Shown: positions 43,113-53,084, counted from the first letter of the stretch. The stretch is 64,000 bases of DNA from Bradyrhizobium sp. LTSP885 (GCF_000938305.1 NZ_JYMT01000042.1:614424-678423), one strand, 5' to 3'. The notes: generated by a model not told the origin, from the letters alone. Numbers and translations are program-made.

Positions 43113-43934
43113 ATGTCTGACATCCTGAGCAAGATCGAGACCTATAAGCGCGAGGAGATCGCCGCCGCCAAGCGCGCGCGTCCGCTCGCCGAGGTCGAGG
43201 CGCTGGCGAAATCGGCCTCAGCCCCGCGCGGCTTCTTGCGTGCGATCAGAGACAAGCATGCCAACGGCGACTATGCGCTGATTGCGGAGGTGAAGAAGGC
43301 CTCGCCCTCGAAGGGGCTGATCCGGGCCGACTTCGATCCGCCTCTGCTCGCGAAGGCCTACCAGGCCGGCGGCGCGGCGTGCCTCTCGGTGCTGACGGAT
43401 GCGCCGTCGTTCCAGGGCCATCTCGACTTCATGGTTGCGGCGCGCGCGGCGACCGATCTGCCGGTGCTGCGCAAGGATTTCATGTTCGACACCTATCAGG
43501 TGGCGGAAGCCCGCGCCCATGGTGCCGACTGCATCCTGATCATCATGGCCGCGCTCGACGATGCGGCGGCCAGGGATCTCGAGGACGCCGCGATCGCGCA
43601 TGGCATGGACGTGCTGATCGAGATCCACGACCGCGACGAGCTCGCGCGCGCCTTAAAACTCCGCTCGCCGATGATCGGCGTCAACAACCGCAACCTCCGC
43701 ACCTTCGAGACCACGCTCGCCACCAGCGAGGCGCTGGCGCCGCTGATCCCGCGCGACCGCCTGATGGTCGGCGAGAGCGGCATCTTCACGCCGGACGATC
43801 TCAGCCGCCTCGAGCGCGTCGGGATGTCGACCTTCCTGGTCGGCGAAAGCCTGATGCGGCAGCAGGACGTCGCTGCCGCCACGCGCGCGCTGCTGACACG
43901 GCCGGATACGCCGCGCGCGACCGGCACGCGCTGA
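43113..43934 (+). CDS. trpC: indole-3-glycerol phosphate synthase
   Basis: TIM-barrel enzyme, 273 residues, that closes the pyrrole ring of the indole group. Signatures: LIAEVKKASPSKGLIRADFD, SVLTDAPSFQGHLDFMVAAR, the VLRKDFMFDTYQVAEARAHG strand and IGVNNRNLRTFETTLATSEA. Stop to moaC start is 4 nt, so trpD-trpC-moaC is one operon. Confidence 0.98.
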   Translation: MSDILSKIETYKREEIAAAKRARPLAEVEALAKSASAPRGFLRAIRDKHANGDYALIAEVKKASPSKGLIRADFDPPLLAKAYQAGGAACLSVLTDAPSFQGHLDFMVAARAATDLPVLRKDFMFDTYQVAEARAHGADCILIIMAALDDAAARDLEDAAIAHGMDVLIEIHDRDELARALKLRSPMIGVNNRNLRTFETTLATSEALAPLIPRDRLMVGESGIFTPDDLSRLERVGMSTFLVGESLMRQQDVAAATRALLTRPDTPRATGTR

Positions 43935-43938
43935 CGCG

Positions 43939-44454
43939 ATGCCGCGGACCACCAGGCCCAAATCGTCAAAGACCAGCGCCGCCCTCACCCATATCGACGC
44001 CAGGGGCGAGGCGCGGATGGTCGACGTCTCGGCCAAGTCGGCGACCGAACGCACGGCGGTCGCCGAGGGCCGCGTCGTGATGAGCAAGGCAACGCTTACG
44101 CTGATCGAAACAGGCCAGGCGAAGAAGGGCGACGTGCTGGCGACGGCGCGGATCGCCGGCATCATGGCGGCAAAGCGGACCTCCGAGCTGATCCCGCTGT
44201 GCCATCCGCTCGCACTCACAAAAGTCACGATCGACATCGCAACCGACGCGAAACTACCGGGCTGCATTGTCCGCGCCACCGTGAAGGTGACCGGGCCGAC
44301 CGGCGTCGAGATGGAGGCGCTGACCGCAGTGACGGTCGCGTGCCTGACGATCTATGACATGATCAAGGCCGTCGAGCGCGGCGTGCGCATCGAGGGCATC
44401 CATCTCATTGAAAAGATCGGCGGCAAGTCCGGGCATTATCGCGCGGGCGAATGA
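43939..44454 (+). CDS. moaC: cyclic pyranopterin monophosphate synthase
   Basis: Molybdenum cofactor biosynthesis enzyme, 171 residues. It contains HIDARGEARMVDVSAKSATE, LIPLCHPLALTKVTID, VEMEALTAVTVACLTIYDMI and the conserved KIGGKSGHYRAGE end. It follows trpC by 4 nt, an arrangement known in alphaproteobacteria. The usual next gene, moeA, is not here. Confidence 0.97.
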   Translation: MPRTTRPKSSKTSAALTHIDARGEARMVDVSAKSATERTAVAEGRVVMSKATLTLIETGQAKKGDVLATARIAGIMAAKRTSELIPLCHPLALTKVTIDIATDAKLPGCIVRATVKVTGPTGVEMEALTAVTVACLTIYDMIKAVERGVRIEGIHLIEKIGGKSGHYRAGE

Positions 44455-44476
44455 TCGTTCGCATGGGCGCGCCGGG

Positions 44477-44641
44477 TTACTTCAGCGACGTGCTGATGTT
44501 GGTGAAGGTGGTGGAGAGCTTGGTGCCCACGCCCTTCACCGCGGTGATGATGGCGATCGCAATGCCGGTTGCAATCAACCCGTATTCGATTGCGGTGGCT
44601 CCGGTCTCGTCGGCGCAAAAATCGTGCAACAATCTTTTCAT
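44477..44641 (-). CDS. Flp/TadE-type IVb pilin, 54 residues
   Basis: ATG at 44641 gives MKRLLHDFCADETGATAIEY, with the prepilin peptidase cleavage G|ATAIEYG and the hydrophobic GLIATGIAIAIITAVKGVGT stretch. Small pilins like this assemble into tight-adherence pili. No tad or cpa genes are nearby, so it is an orphan pilin gene. The bases at the end lie within 25 nt of the moaC stop codon, convergent. Confidence 0.9.
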   Translation of the reverse strand: MKRLLHDFCADETGATAIEYGLIATGIAIAIITAVKGVGTKLSTTFTNISTSLK

Positions 44642-45070
44642 GTTTGACCCACACGTACTAAACCAACTCGGCGCGACGACACGCAAGTTGCTTGCCTTCG
44701 ATCACATTGAATGAGGTCATAAGCGTAGATCGTAAAGCATTGATTGCACTGATCCGCGACACGGCAAACCTTGCCGCGCGACAGATCAACGCGGCAAATC
44801 TTGCAGTTCCCCACCAGGAACCATGTGTGCGAACTTAAAACAGCCCGCGTTGCCAGCACCGTTGCTGCGACCGTCGTCGCCGCGATCTTCGCTGTCGTTC
44901 GGCCGCGGAGGCGGACGTTTGCGCGCCGCGCAGCGTTTTCGCCACCACCAATAACCCTTCATTAACCAGCCTTGCTAACTGCAACTCCATTTCATTTCGG
45001 TACGACTTTCGCGGGCCGGAGGTGCACGAAACCTACCTCCGGGTGAGATGCCTGGAAGTGGTCGTATCAG
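44642..45070. other. 429-nt divergent intergenic region
   Basis: No gene supported. It separates the pilin (-) from the GGDEF-EAL gene (+) and should contain both promoters. The only structure I see is a pair of imperfect dyads, ggcaaaccttgcc at 44763 and ggcaaatcttgca at 44793, 30 bp apart. Confidence 0.5.
44763..44805. promoter_or_regulatory. two repeated dyads, possible operator
   Basis: GGCAA-ACC-TTGCC (44763-44775) and GGCAA-ATC-TTGCA (44793-44805) share 11 of 13 bases. The 30-bp spacing is close to three helical turns. Position in the middle of a divergent promoter region is what makes it interesting. Confidence 0.35.
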
Positions 45071-47806
45071 ATGAATTCAAGCGGCAGCGCCTCATTCAAC
45101 ATCACGTCGGTCCTGCGCAGCGGCCCGATCCGCTGGCTTGTCGTCGGCGGTGGGCTGTTGATGGCGGCGATCGCGATCGGCGCGACGCTGATGGCCGGCA
45201 ATTTCCGCGAGCGCGCCCTGCAGAGCAGCGAGCGCGAGCTCCATAACGCCGTCCTGCTGCTGGCGCGGCATTTCGACCAGCAGCTTGAGGATTTCGAGGT
45301 CGTCCAGAACGACCTGATCGCATTCATCCGCGAGCGGGGAGCAACGACGCCGGAGAGCTACAAGCGGCTGATGTCGGGTGCGGACATCCATGCCATGCTC
45401 AAGTCCAAGATGGACGCGCTGTCCTATGTCGGCGGCCTGAACGTGTTCGACGCCGACGGCACGCTGATCAACAGCTCGAGCGCGTGGCCGCTGCCGCAGG
45501 CCAGCATCGCCGATCGCAACTATTTCCAGATCTTCAAATCGAGCCCCTATTCGCCCGACATGCAGGTCGCGCCGGTGTTCAGCCGCGTCACCGGGGTCTG
45601 GACCACCGTCATCGCCCGCAAGGTCACCGGTCCGAACGGCGAGTTCCTCGGCATGGTCGGCCGCGGCATCGAGCCTGCCAGCTTCGAGAAGTTCTTCGCC
45701 ACCGTGGCGCTCGGCGAGGGCGCCGCGATCGCGATGCATCACCGCGACGGCACGCTGCTGGCGCGCTATCCCCATGCCGAGGAGCTGATCGGGAAGAATT
45801 TCCGCAGCGGCCCGGCGGTCCAGCAGCAGGTGTTCGAATTGCCGCAGACCACGTCGCGGCTGACGAGCCCCCTCGACGGCAAGGACCGCGTGGTATCGTC
45901 ACGGGCGCTGGAGAAATTCCCCATCGTCATCGTGGCGGCAACGACCACGGCGGCAGCGCTGGCCAACTGGCGCGAGCAGATCAGTATCCTGATCGCGGTG
46001 ACCGGCCTGTCGGTGCTTGCGATCGCCACCCTGCTGACGCTCGTGGTGCGCAAGCTGCTGCTGCAATACTGGGCACAACAGCAGCGCCTGACGCTGGAGA
46101 AGCTGCGGCTCGACACCGCCGTCAACAACATGACGCAGGGCTTGCTGCTGTTCGATTCGTCGCAGCGCCTGGTGGTCTGCAACAAGCGCTATATCGAGAT
46201 GTACGCGCTGTCGGCGGACGTCATCAAGCCGGGCTGCAGCTTCCACGACGTCATCGCGCACCGCCGGCAGACCGGCTCGTTCAACGGCGACGTCGAGCGC
46301 TACGTCAACCTCGTGCTGCGCGACGTCGGCGTGCGCAACATGATGGTGATCGCAACGCCCGACGCCCGCTCGATCCAGGTCGTCAACGAGCCGCTGGCCG
46401 ATGGCGGCTGGGTCGCGACCCATGAAGACATCACCGAGCGCCGCCGCGCCGAGGAGCGCATCACGCATCTTGCCCACTACGATGCTCTCACCGACCTGCC
46501 GAACCGCACCCTGTTCCATGAGGAGATCAGGCGCGAGCTCGCGCATGCGGCGCCCGACAGCCAGCTCGCGGTGCTCTATATCGACATCGACGAGTTCAAG
46601 GGCGTCAACGATTCGCTCGGCCACATGGTCGGCGACGAGCTGCTGAAATCCGTTTCCCGAAGCCTGAGCGGCGTGATCCGCAAAGAGGATTTCGTCGCCC
46701 GCCTCGGCGGCGACGAGTTTGCGATCGTCCAGACCGGCATCAAGGACACCGAGCAAGTCACCAACCTCGTGGCACGCATCTACGAGGCGATCCGTCCGCC
46801 CTATCAATGCCTCGGCCACCAGGTCACCACCGACGCCAGCATCGGGATTGCGCTCGCGCCGAAGGACGGCACCGATCTCGACCAGATCCTCAAGAATGCC
46901 GATCTCGCGATGTATGCGGCGAAGTCGGCCGGCCGCCGCACCTGGCGCTTCTTCGAGCCGACGATGGACGCCGAGGCCCGCGCCCGCCGCGGCCTCGAGG
47001 TGGATCTGCGAAAGACGATCGCCGCAGGCACCGGACTGGAAGTGTATTACCAGCCCTGCCTCGACCTGCAGACCAACGAGATCAACGGTTGCGAGGCGCT
47101 GGTGCGCTGGCGCCATCCCGAGCGCGGCATGATCTCGCCGGTCGATTTCATCCCGATCGCCGAGGAAAGCGGGCTGATCAACCAGCTCGGCGAATGGGTG
47201 CTGGCGACGGCCTGCAAGGAAGCCATGAGCTGGCCCGATCACATCAGTCTGGCGGTCAACGTCTCGCCGGTGCAGTTTCGGAGCGGTACGCTGGCGCTCA
47301 AGGTGATCGCGGCGCTGGCCGCGTCCGGCCTGCCCGCGAGCCGGCTCGAGCTCGAGATCACGGAAGCGGTGCTGATCCGCGACGACGAAGCGGCGCTGGC
47401 GGTGCTGCACCAGCTCCGCACCATCGGCGTGCGGATCGCGCTCGACGATTTCGGCACCGGCTATTCATCGCTGAGCTATCTGAAGCGTTTCCCGTTCGAC
47501 AAGATCAAGATCGACCGCTGCTTCATCACCGATATCGCCGACCCGCAAGGATCGGCCGGCATCGTGGAAGCGGTCGTCAACATCGCCGCCGAGCGCCGCA
47601 TGACGACGACGGCGGAAGGCGTCGAGACCGCGCAGCAGCAGCAATTGCTGCGCGAGCTCGGCTGCTCGGAAATGCAGGGCTATTTGTTCAGCCCGCCGAA
47701 GCCGGCGGCCGACATCAGGCAGTTGCTGATCGCGCACCGGCAGGGTCCGCTCGCAGCTGGGTCTGGCCGTCCCCGCAAGCGCAAGCCGATCGCACGCTCG
47801 GCGTAA
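45071..47806 (+). CDS. membrane cyclic-di-GMP enzyme with Cache, PAS, GGDEF and EAL domains
   Basis: 911 residues. Two membrane helices (at ~15-40 and ~310-330) bracket a periplasmic dCache-type sensor (GRGIEPASFEKFFATVALGE). A PAS-like fold (LLLFDSSQRLVVCNKRYIEM) follows, then GGDEF at 546-550 with an inhibitory I-site (R537-D540), and EAL at 675 (CEALVRWRHPERG) with ELEITEAVLI and DDFGTGYSSLSYLKRFPFDK intact. Both catalytic motifs look complete, so synthesis and hydrolysis of c-di-GMP are both possible. Divergent from a pilin gene; that the pilus is a target is an inference. Confidence 0.95.
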   Translation: MNSSGSASFNITSVLRSGPIRWLVVGGGLLMAAIAIGATLMAGNFRERALQSSERELHNAVLLLARHFDQQLEDFEVVQNDLIAFIRERGATTPESYKRLMSGADIHAMLKSKMDALSYVGGLNVFDADGTLINSSSAWPLPQASIADRNYFQIFKSSPYSPDMQVAPVFSRVTGVWTTVIARKVTGPNGEFLGMVGRGIEPASFEKFFATVALGEGAAIAMHHRDGTLLARYPHAEELIGKNFRSGPAVQQQVFELPQTTSRLTSPLDGKDRVVSSRALEKFPIVIVAATTTAAALANWREQISILIAVTGLSVLAIATLLTLVVRKLLLQYWAQQQRLTLEKLRLDTAVNNMTQGLLLFDSSQRLVVCNKRYIEMYALSADVIKPGCSFHDVIAHRRQTGSFNGDVERYVNLVLRDVGVRNMMVIATPDARSIQVVNEPLADGGWVATHEDITERRRAEERITHLAHYDALTDLPNRTLFHEEIRRELAHAAPDSQLAVLYIDIDEFKGVNDSLGHMVGDELLKSVSRSLSGVIRKEDFVARLGGDEFAIVQTGIKDTEQVTNLVARIYEAIRPPYQCLGHQVTTDASIGIALAPKDGTDLDQILKNADLAMYAAKSAGRRTWRFFEPTMDAEARARRGLEVDLRKTIAAGTGLEVYYQPCLDLQTNEINGCEALVRWRHPERGMISPVDFIPIAEESGLINQLGEWVLATACKEAMSWPDHISLAVNVSPVQFRSGTLALKVIAALAASGLPASRLELEITEAVLIRDDEAALAVLHQLRTIGVRIALDDFGTGYSSLSYLKRFPFDKIKIDRCFITDIADPQGSAGIVEAVVNIAAERRMTTTAEGVETAQQQQLLRELGCSEMQGYLFSPPKPAADIRQLLIAHRQGPLAAGSGRPRKRKPIARSA

Positions 47807-47861
47807 AGGCAAGACCGCGCCTTCCCAAAACAGCCAGCCGAAACACGGTAGCGCGCGGGAG

Positions 47862-49208
47862 CTATTCGCCCTCGGATAAGGACAGCACGCCCCAACCGTG
47901 AGCCGGCACTTTGGCACATGCTGACGATGTGCCGGCATCACTGATGGAAACGGACCCAGCCAGTAGCCCCCAGGCGCCGGGCGCTGGCAGTATGGCTTCG
48001 CGATCATCGAGGTTGAGCGCGACGGCAAGGCTCTTCCCGTCGGCTTCCAGCTTCATGACCATGTGCCGGCTCTTGAGATGAACGATGCGAGTGCAAGCGC
48101 GGACGAGCCACGAATGACGCCGCCGCAACCCGATCAGGTCTTGATGGAGGCGGTAGATGCTCCAGCCGTCCGAAGGCAGGTCCTCGGCGCTTGCCGGAAA
48201 AGCGGGGCGAATAGCATCGTCGCCGCCTGCACGGTGCTCCTTGATGCCGCGAAATGCCTGTTCGTCTCCCGCATAGATACAAGGTGTCCCGCCAACGGTG
48301 AGAAGGATCGCCAAGGCATGGGCAATGTGCCGTTCGTCGTCGAGCTTGCTTGCCAGCCGCGTCACGTCATGATTGCCGACAAAGGTCAGCGGCGCGAATG
48401 TCTCAAGGTATCGGTTGTGGCGATCGAGCGCCCATGCCAATTCGAAAAGATTGCGATCGTTGAGGGCGCTCCAGATCGCCTTCCAAAGCTCATACTGCGT
48501 GACGGCATCGACGCCGGACTCGCGAACAAATGCTGCATAGTCGCCATGAATCACTTCGCCGAAGACGTAGGCGTGCGGGTGCCGGCTCTTCACTTTCGCC
48601 AGCACAGTGGCCCAAAATCTGCGGGGCATGGCGTAGGCCGCATCGAGCCGCCACCCCGAGATTCCGCGATCCAGCCAATGGTCCATCACCCGGATCACAT
48701 ATTCGGATACTTCGGGATTATCGTGGTTGAGGGTGATCAATCCCGGATGCCCTTCGAAAGTGGCGAAGGCCGGTTCGCCTGAACTGTCTGTTCCCTGAAG
48801 GGGGCAAAACCATGCGGCTTCCGGGGAATTGGCCCCCTTCGCAAGGGCGGCGCGAAAAGCAGGAAAGTCCCGCCCGACATGATTGAAAACGCCATCAAGC
48901 ACGACATGCAGACCGCGTCGTCGAGCCTCCGCGACTAGCTCCTCGAAACCAGCCTCATTGCCCAGGCGCGGATCAATCCTGAAATAGTCGATCGTGTCGT
49001 AGCCATGTGTCGACGATGCGAAGATAGGTCCGAGCAGCAGGCCCGATGCTCCGAGCTGGACCGCATAGTCCAGCCAATCGACAATGTGATCGAGCCGGTG
49101 ACGAACCTGATCGTCCGAGATCGCGGAGTGTTCTGCCCCGACAAAGCCCAGCGGATAAATCTGCCAGAACAGAGCGTGGTCGATCCAGGTGCTCGCGCGC
49201 CCCGTCAT
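47862..49208 (-). CDS. GH13-family alpha-glucosidase/amylase-like enzyme
   Basis: 448 residues. Contains the GH13 catalytic Asp in GWRLDAAYAMPRRF, catalytic Glu in YVFGEVIHGDYAAF, and the third acid in LTFVGNHDVTRLASKL. The barrel begins HALFWQIYPLGFVGAEHS; a DGVFNHVGRDFPAF site fits subfamily pattern. There is no signal peptide, so it is cytoplasmic and may act on maltodextrins or glycogen. A sucrose- or trehalose-active member of the same clan cannot be excluded. It is alone, convergent with the GGDEF gene. Confidence 0.9.
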   Translation of the reverse strand: MTGRASTWIDHALFWQIYPLGFVGAEHSAISDDQVRHRLDHIVDWLDYAVQLGASGLLLGPIFASSTHGYDTIDYFRIDPRLGNEAGFEELVAEARRRGLHVVLDGVFNHVGRDFPAFRAALAKGANSPEAAWFCPLQGTDSSGEPAFATFEGHPGLITLNHDNPEVSEYVIRVMDHWLDRGISGWRLDAAYAMPRRFWATVLAKVKSRHPHAYVFGEVIHGDYAAFVRESGVDAVTQYELWKAIWSALNDRNLFELAWALDRHNRYLETFAPLTFVGNHDVTRLASKLDDERHIAHALAILLTVGGTPCIYAGDEQAFRGIKEHRAGGDDAIRPAFPASAEDLPSDGWSIYRLHQDLIGLRRRHSWLVRACTRIVHLKSRHMVMKLEADGKSLAVALNLDDREAILPAPGAWGLLAGSVSISDAGTSSACAKVPAHGWGVLSLSEGE

Positions 49209-49420
49209 TCGGTTGCGTCTCTCTCCCGTCAGCGCCGTGGCGACGCTAGGCTCCGGCGGCGAACGAGGCTGCCGGCTTTCTGATTATTGGTCACTAGCGG
49301 AGAGCGCTGGACGTCGGTGCTCAGTCTCGCCTTGGGTGTCGGTCGCGGTCAAACGGGCATGTCCCGGCCGTCCACGTCTTTGTTCACGCAGATGCCACGA
49401 ACTTGGATCCCAAAACGTGG

Positions 49421-49443
49421 ATGCCCGGCACAAGGCCGGGCAT
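49421..49443. terminator. hairpin downstream of ctpA
   Basis: Arms atgcccggc (49421-49429) and gccgggcat (49435-49443), loop acaag; a recurring rhizobial intergenic hairpin. It lies 39 nt after the ctpA stop codon on the minus strand and may act as its terminator. Confidence 0.55.
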
Positions 49444-49481
49444 GACGAGTTTGTGGCAGACAGGCCGACGCGCGTCCCGAT

Positions 49482-50855
49482 CTAGTTCGGCACGGGTCGC
49501 TTCGCCGCCGCCTTGCTATCCGTCGTCTTGGCGTCCGCGTTCTTGGCGTCGGCGTTGACGGTGATGCCGCGGAGCTGGTTGAAGGCCGCGGACAGCGCCT
49601 TGTCGTTCTTCTCGTCTGGCGGAACGTAGGACTGCGAGCCGGTCTGTTCGGTGCTTTCGGCCGCGAGGTGGCCGCGCATCGAGGCCTCGCCCTTGATCTC
49701 CGAGCGGGTCTTGAACTCGTCAGGCACGTCCTGCAGCACCTCGATGTCGGGCTTGATGCCCAGCGCCTGGATCGAATGGCCCGACGGCGTGAAGTAGCGC
49801 GCCGTGGTCAGCGCCAGCGCGCCGTTGCCGGCGCCGAGCGGAATGATCGTCTGCACCGAGCCCTTGCCGAACGAGCGGGTGCCAATGATGGTCGCGCGCT
49901 TGTGGTCGTGCAGCGCGCCGGCCACGATCTCGGAGGCCGATGCCGAGCCGCCGTTGATCAGCACCACGAGCGGTTTGCCCTTGGTCATGTCGCCGCCATG
50001 CGCGGTGAAGCGCTGGGTCTCCTCGGGATTGCGGCCGCGGGTCGAGACGACCTCGCCGCGCTGCATCAGCGTCGAGGTGACCGAGACCGCCTGGTCGAGC
50101 AGGCCGCCCGGATTGTTACGGAGGTCGACCACATAGCCAGCGAGCTTGTCCTGCGGGATCTCCTTCTGGATCGCGGTGATCGCCTTCTGCAGGCCCTCGG
50201 TGGTCTGCTCGTTGAACGAGGTGATCCTGATGTAGCCGATGTCGCCGCCTTCGGCGTGGAACTTGACCGGGCGGACGCGGATGATCTCGCGATTGAGCGT
50301 GAGCTCGATCGGCTTGTCGGCATCCTTGCGGACGATCTTCAGCCGGATCGCGCTGTTGGGCGAGCCCTTCATCTTGTTGACGGCCTGATCCAGCGTCATG
50401 CCCTGGATCGTTTCGTCGTCGATCGTGGTGATCACATCGCCGGACATGATGCCGGCGCGCGAGGCCGGCGTGTCGTCGATCGGCGCCACCACCTTGATGA
50501 AGCCGTCCTCCATCGTGACCTCGATGCCGAGCCCGCCGAACTCGCCATGCGTGGTCTCCTGCATGTCGCCCCAGCCCTTCTCGTTCATGTAACGAGAGTG
50601 CGGATCGAGCGAGGAGATCATGCCGTTGATCGCACCCTCGACCAGCTTGGAGTCCTCGGGCTTCTCGACATAGTCGGTCCGGACCCGCTCGAACACTTCG
50701 CCGAACAAATTGAGCTGCGAATAGGTGTTATCGGAGCGCGCCGCCGCCTTGGCGATCTCGATCAGATGCATTCCCCCCTGAGGCGCAGTCACGAGAAGGG
50801 TGAGACACGCCCCCGCAACGGTACCGAGGAAAAAGCCAACGTTCTTGCGCATCAT
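49482..50855 (-). CDS. ctpA: S41 carboxyl-terminal processing peptidase
   Basis: Periplasmic PDZ protease, 457 residues. The N-terminus (MRKNVGFFLGTVAGACLTLL) is a signal peptide or anchor. The PDZ domain holds GGLGIEVTMEDGFIKVVAPI and DVITTIDDETIQGM. The catalytic Ser/Lys region is VVLINGGSASASEIVAGALHDH and GTRSFGKGSVQTIIPL (Ser and Lys). The tail carries repeated NADAKNADAKTTDSK, a low-complexity end. The family trims the C-termini of envelope proteins such as peptidoglycan hydrolases. Confidence 0.93.
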   Translation of the reverse strand: MMRKNVGFFLGTVAGACLTLLVTAPQGGMHLIEIAKAAARSDNTYSQLNLFGEVFERVRTDYVEKPEDSKLVEGAINGMISSLDPHSRYMNEKGWGDMQETTHGEFGGLGIEVTMEDGFIKVVAPIDDTPASRAGIMSGDVITTIDDETIQGMTLDQAVNKMKGSPNSAIRLKIVRKDADKPIELTLNREIIRVRPVKFHAEGGDIGYIRITSFNEQTTEGLQKAITAIQKEIPQDKLAGYVVDLRNNPGGLLDQAVSVTSTLMQRGEVVSTRGRNPEETQRFTAHGGDMTKGKPLVVLINGGSASASEIVAGALHDHKRATIIGTRSFGKGSVQTIIPLGAGNGALALTTARYFTPSGHSIQALGIKPDIEVLQDVPDEFKTRSEIKGEASMRGHLAAESTEQTGSQSYVPPDEKNDKALSAAFNQLRGITVNADAKNADAKTTDSKAAAKRPVPN

Positions 50856-51080
50856 CCGCGATCCCTTTTTTCGCTATGGCCGGCAATGTCTCGCAACATT
50901 CGACCGCCTCACCCCGACGGGGGCACAACACAATGGCTTTTTGGTCGGATCAAGGCCACCGCCTTACCGGACCCTTACCAAGAGCATGATCCAGACCAAC
51001 TCCGGCGGATCTCCGCAAAACACCACGGTCGAACAAGGAAATGGGATCAGGTTGCGATTCCGTCCAGTCGCAGCTTGATT

Positions 51081-52253
51081 CTAAATCCCTTTTTCGGCCT
51101 CCTCGAGCCCGTTCTGCCAGGTTGACGGCCGGGTCCCGAACCCGCGCTTGGCCCGTGTGCCCAACCAATAGCCAAATTGCGGCGGAACGTTCCGGAACGG
51201 GCCCTCCACACCAAGCTTTAGCGCGGCATCCATCGGCCAGTTCGGGTTATTGAGGATTTCCCGGCCGACCGCGATCAAATCTGCTTGTTTATCGCGCAGG
51301 ATCTGCTCGGCCTGGTCACCATGGATGATCAGGCCGACCGCCATGGTCATGATATCGGCCTGCTGCCTGACATATTCCGAGAGCGGCACCTGATAGCTGT
51401 ATTTGATCTCCTTGCCCAGAATCGGCGCCGTCTCGCTGATTCCGCCTGACGAGCAGTCGATCACGTCGACGCCCTTGCCCTTCAGGATTTTGGCCAGCCG
51501 GGCGCTCTGTTCCGGCCCCCAGCCGGCATTGTCCTCGACCGAAAGCCGCACGAACAACGGTTTGTGATCGGGCCAATGTGCCCGCACGGCCTCGGTCACC
51601 TCGATGAGGAAGCGCATCCGGTTTGATTCGGAGCCGCCATAGTCGTCGCGGCGCTGGTTGGCGCGCTCGGAAAGGAACTCGTGCACGAGATAGCCATGGG
51701 CACCGTGCAGCTCGAGCACGTCGAAACCGGCCTCGTCGGCGCGCCGCGCCGCCTGCCCCCAGGCCTGCACCAGGTCCTTCACCTCATGCGTCTCCAGCGC
51801 CCGCGGCACCGGCCAGCGCTCGCTATGCGCAATCGCGCTCGGCGCCACCGGCGTCCAGGCGTCCCAATCCTCGATCTCGGGCGTGCGCTGCAGCGGACGA
51901 TCGCCCTCCCATGGGCGGCTCGCGCGCGCCTTGCGGCCGGAATGACCGAGCTGGATGCCGGCCACCGCGTTCTGCTGCTTGATGAAGCTGACGAGACGGC
52001 CGAGCGGCGCCACGAAGGCGTCATCCCAGATGCCGAGGTCACCGACCGTGCCGCAGCCGCGCCGCTCCACCTTGGTCGATTCGACGATCACGAGCCCGGC
52101 GCCGCCGGCGGCGAACTTGCCGGCATTCATCAGGTGCCAGTCGGTCGGAAAGCCCTTCACGGCCGAATACTGGTGCATCGGCGGCACCACGATGCGGTTC
52201 TTCAGCGTGACGCCGCGAATCGTCTTCGGCGAAAACAGCAGCGTTTCGGACAT
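51081..52253 (-). CDS. NADH:flavin oxidoreductase, YqjM-like old yellow enzyme
   Basis: 390 residues; ATG at 52253 after gcgaggaagcc gives MSETLLFSPKTIRGVTLKNR. Flavin and substrate features: IVVPPMHQYSA, LGHSGRKA, ELHGAHGYLVHEFLSERANQ, and GRE near the C-terminus. Reduces activated alkenes such as enones with NADPH. A longer open frame starts at 52412 but has no family similarity in its first 53 residues. It is 225 nt upstream of ctpA on the same strand. Confidence 0.92.
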   Translation of the reverse strand: MSETLLFSPKTIRGVTLKNRIVVPPMHQYSAVKGFPTDWHLMNAGKFAAGGAGLVIVESTKVERRGCGTVGDLGIWDDAFVAPLGRLVSFIKQQNAVAGIQLGHSGRKARASRPWEGDRPLQRTPEIEDWDAWTPVAPSAIAHSERWPVPRALETHEVKDLVQAWGQAARRADEAGFDVLELHGAHGYLVHEFLSERANQRRDDYGGSESNRMRFLIEVTEAVRAHWPDHKPLFVRLSVEDNAGWGPEQSARLAKILKGKGVDVIDCSSGGISETAPILGKEIKYSYQVPLSEYVRQQADIMTMAVGLIIHGDQAEQILRDKQADLIAVGREILNNPNWPMDAALKLGVEGPFRNVPPQFGYWLGTRAKRGFGTRPSTWQNGLEEAEKGI

Positions 52254-52493
52254 GGCTTCCTCGCACCCGGTCGTTACCCCGCACGGGTCGGGCCGATCTT
52301 CTGTTGCCGCAGACGATATACGCACCGCGTCATGGCCGATAGAGGCCCATGGCAGGTCTGCCGTGAGCAAGCTCGGGCCTGGCCGGCTCGGCTTCTTCGA
52401 GGTACCCGGCAATTGGGGTAGATTTAGCCTGACTCGCCACCTGGAAAGCCGGAGTTCCAGTTCGACAGCTGCGGTGAAAATGGGAGAGCAAAC

Positions 52494-53084
52494 ATGTTGG
52501 GCTTACTCAAGCACACGGGCTCGGCACCTTCGCGGGGTGCCATACCGGCCACACTTCTTGCAGCTTTAGGTTTGTGGGCGGTGATTGGAATCTGCGTTGA
52601 GCCGAGCCGCGCCGAAGTGCCGGTCAGTACCGATCGAGCGACAGTCCAACTCGCACAAGCGGCTCCGTCCGCCGGCACGTCCGTCAGCGAGACGGACGCC
52701 ATTGATGCCGTTGTTAGCGGATACTACGAGTCCTTTGGACGGGACTCCGCGGCAGCGTCAGCATTGTATGGCGAACCAACTCTGGTCATTACGCCAAATC
52801 AAATTGTCTTGCTGAGCACCCGCACGGACGTCGAGGCCTTCTTTGATAAAGTTGTGGCAGGTCTTAAACGTGGTGGATTCTCACATTCCACATTAAGCGA
52901 TCGCCGCATCAAACTATTGACTTCGACAACGGCATTGTGCGGCGGAGTCGCAATTCGCATGAAAACGGATGGCACAGAGATGCAGCGGGCCGGCTTCACG
53001 TATCTGCTTCAAAAAAGCAGTGTCCGATGGCGCATTCACGAAATTATCGCCACCGACTTCGACAAGCTGATCAGTGCCGATTGA
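52494..53084 (+). CDS. exported NTF2/SnoaL-like protein
   Basis: 196 residues. A hydrophobic segment near residues 18-38 (IPATLLAALGLWAVIGICVE) may be a signal anchor. The rest is an NTF2-like barrel: DAIDAVVSGYYESFGRDSAA, ASALYGEPTLVITPNQIVLL, RWRIHEIIATDFDKL. This resembles nuclear-transport-factor-2 fold domains of unknown function. The likely partner is the rhomboid gene 117 nt downstream, but no functional link is shown. Confidence 0.7.
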   Translation: MLGLLKHTGSAPSRGAIPATLLAALGLWAVIGICVEPSRAEVPVSTDRATVQLAQAAPSAGTSVSETDAIDAVVSGYYESFGRDSAAASALYGEPTLVITPNQIVLLSTRTDVEAFFDKVVAGLKRGGFSHSTLSDRRIKLLTSTTALCGGVAIRMKTDGTEMQRAGFTYLLQKSSVRWRIHEIIATDFDKLISAD

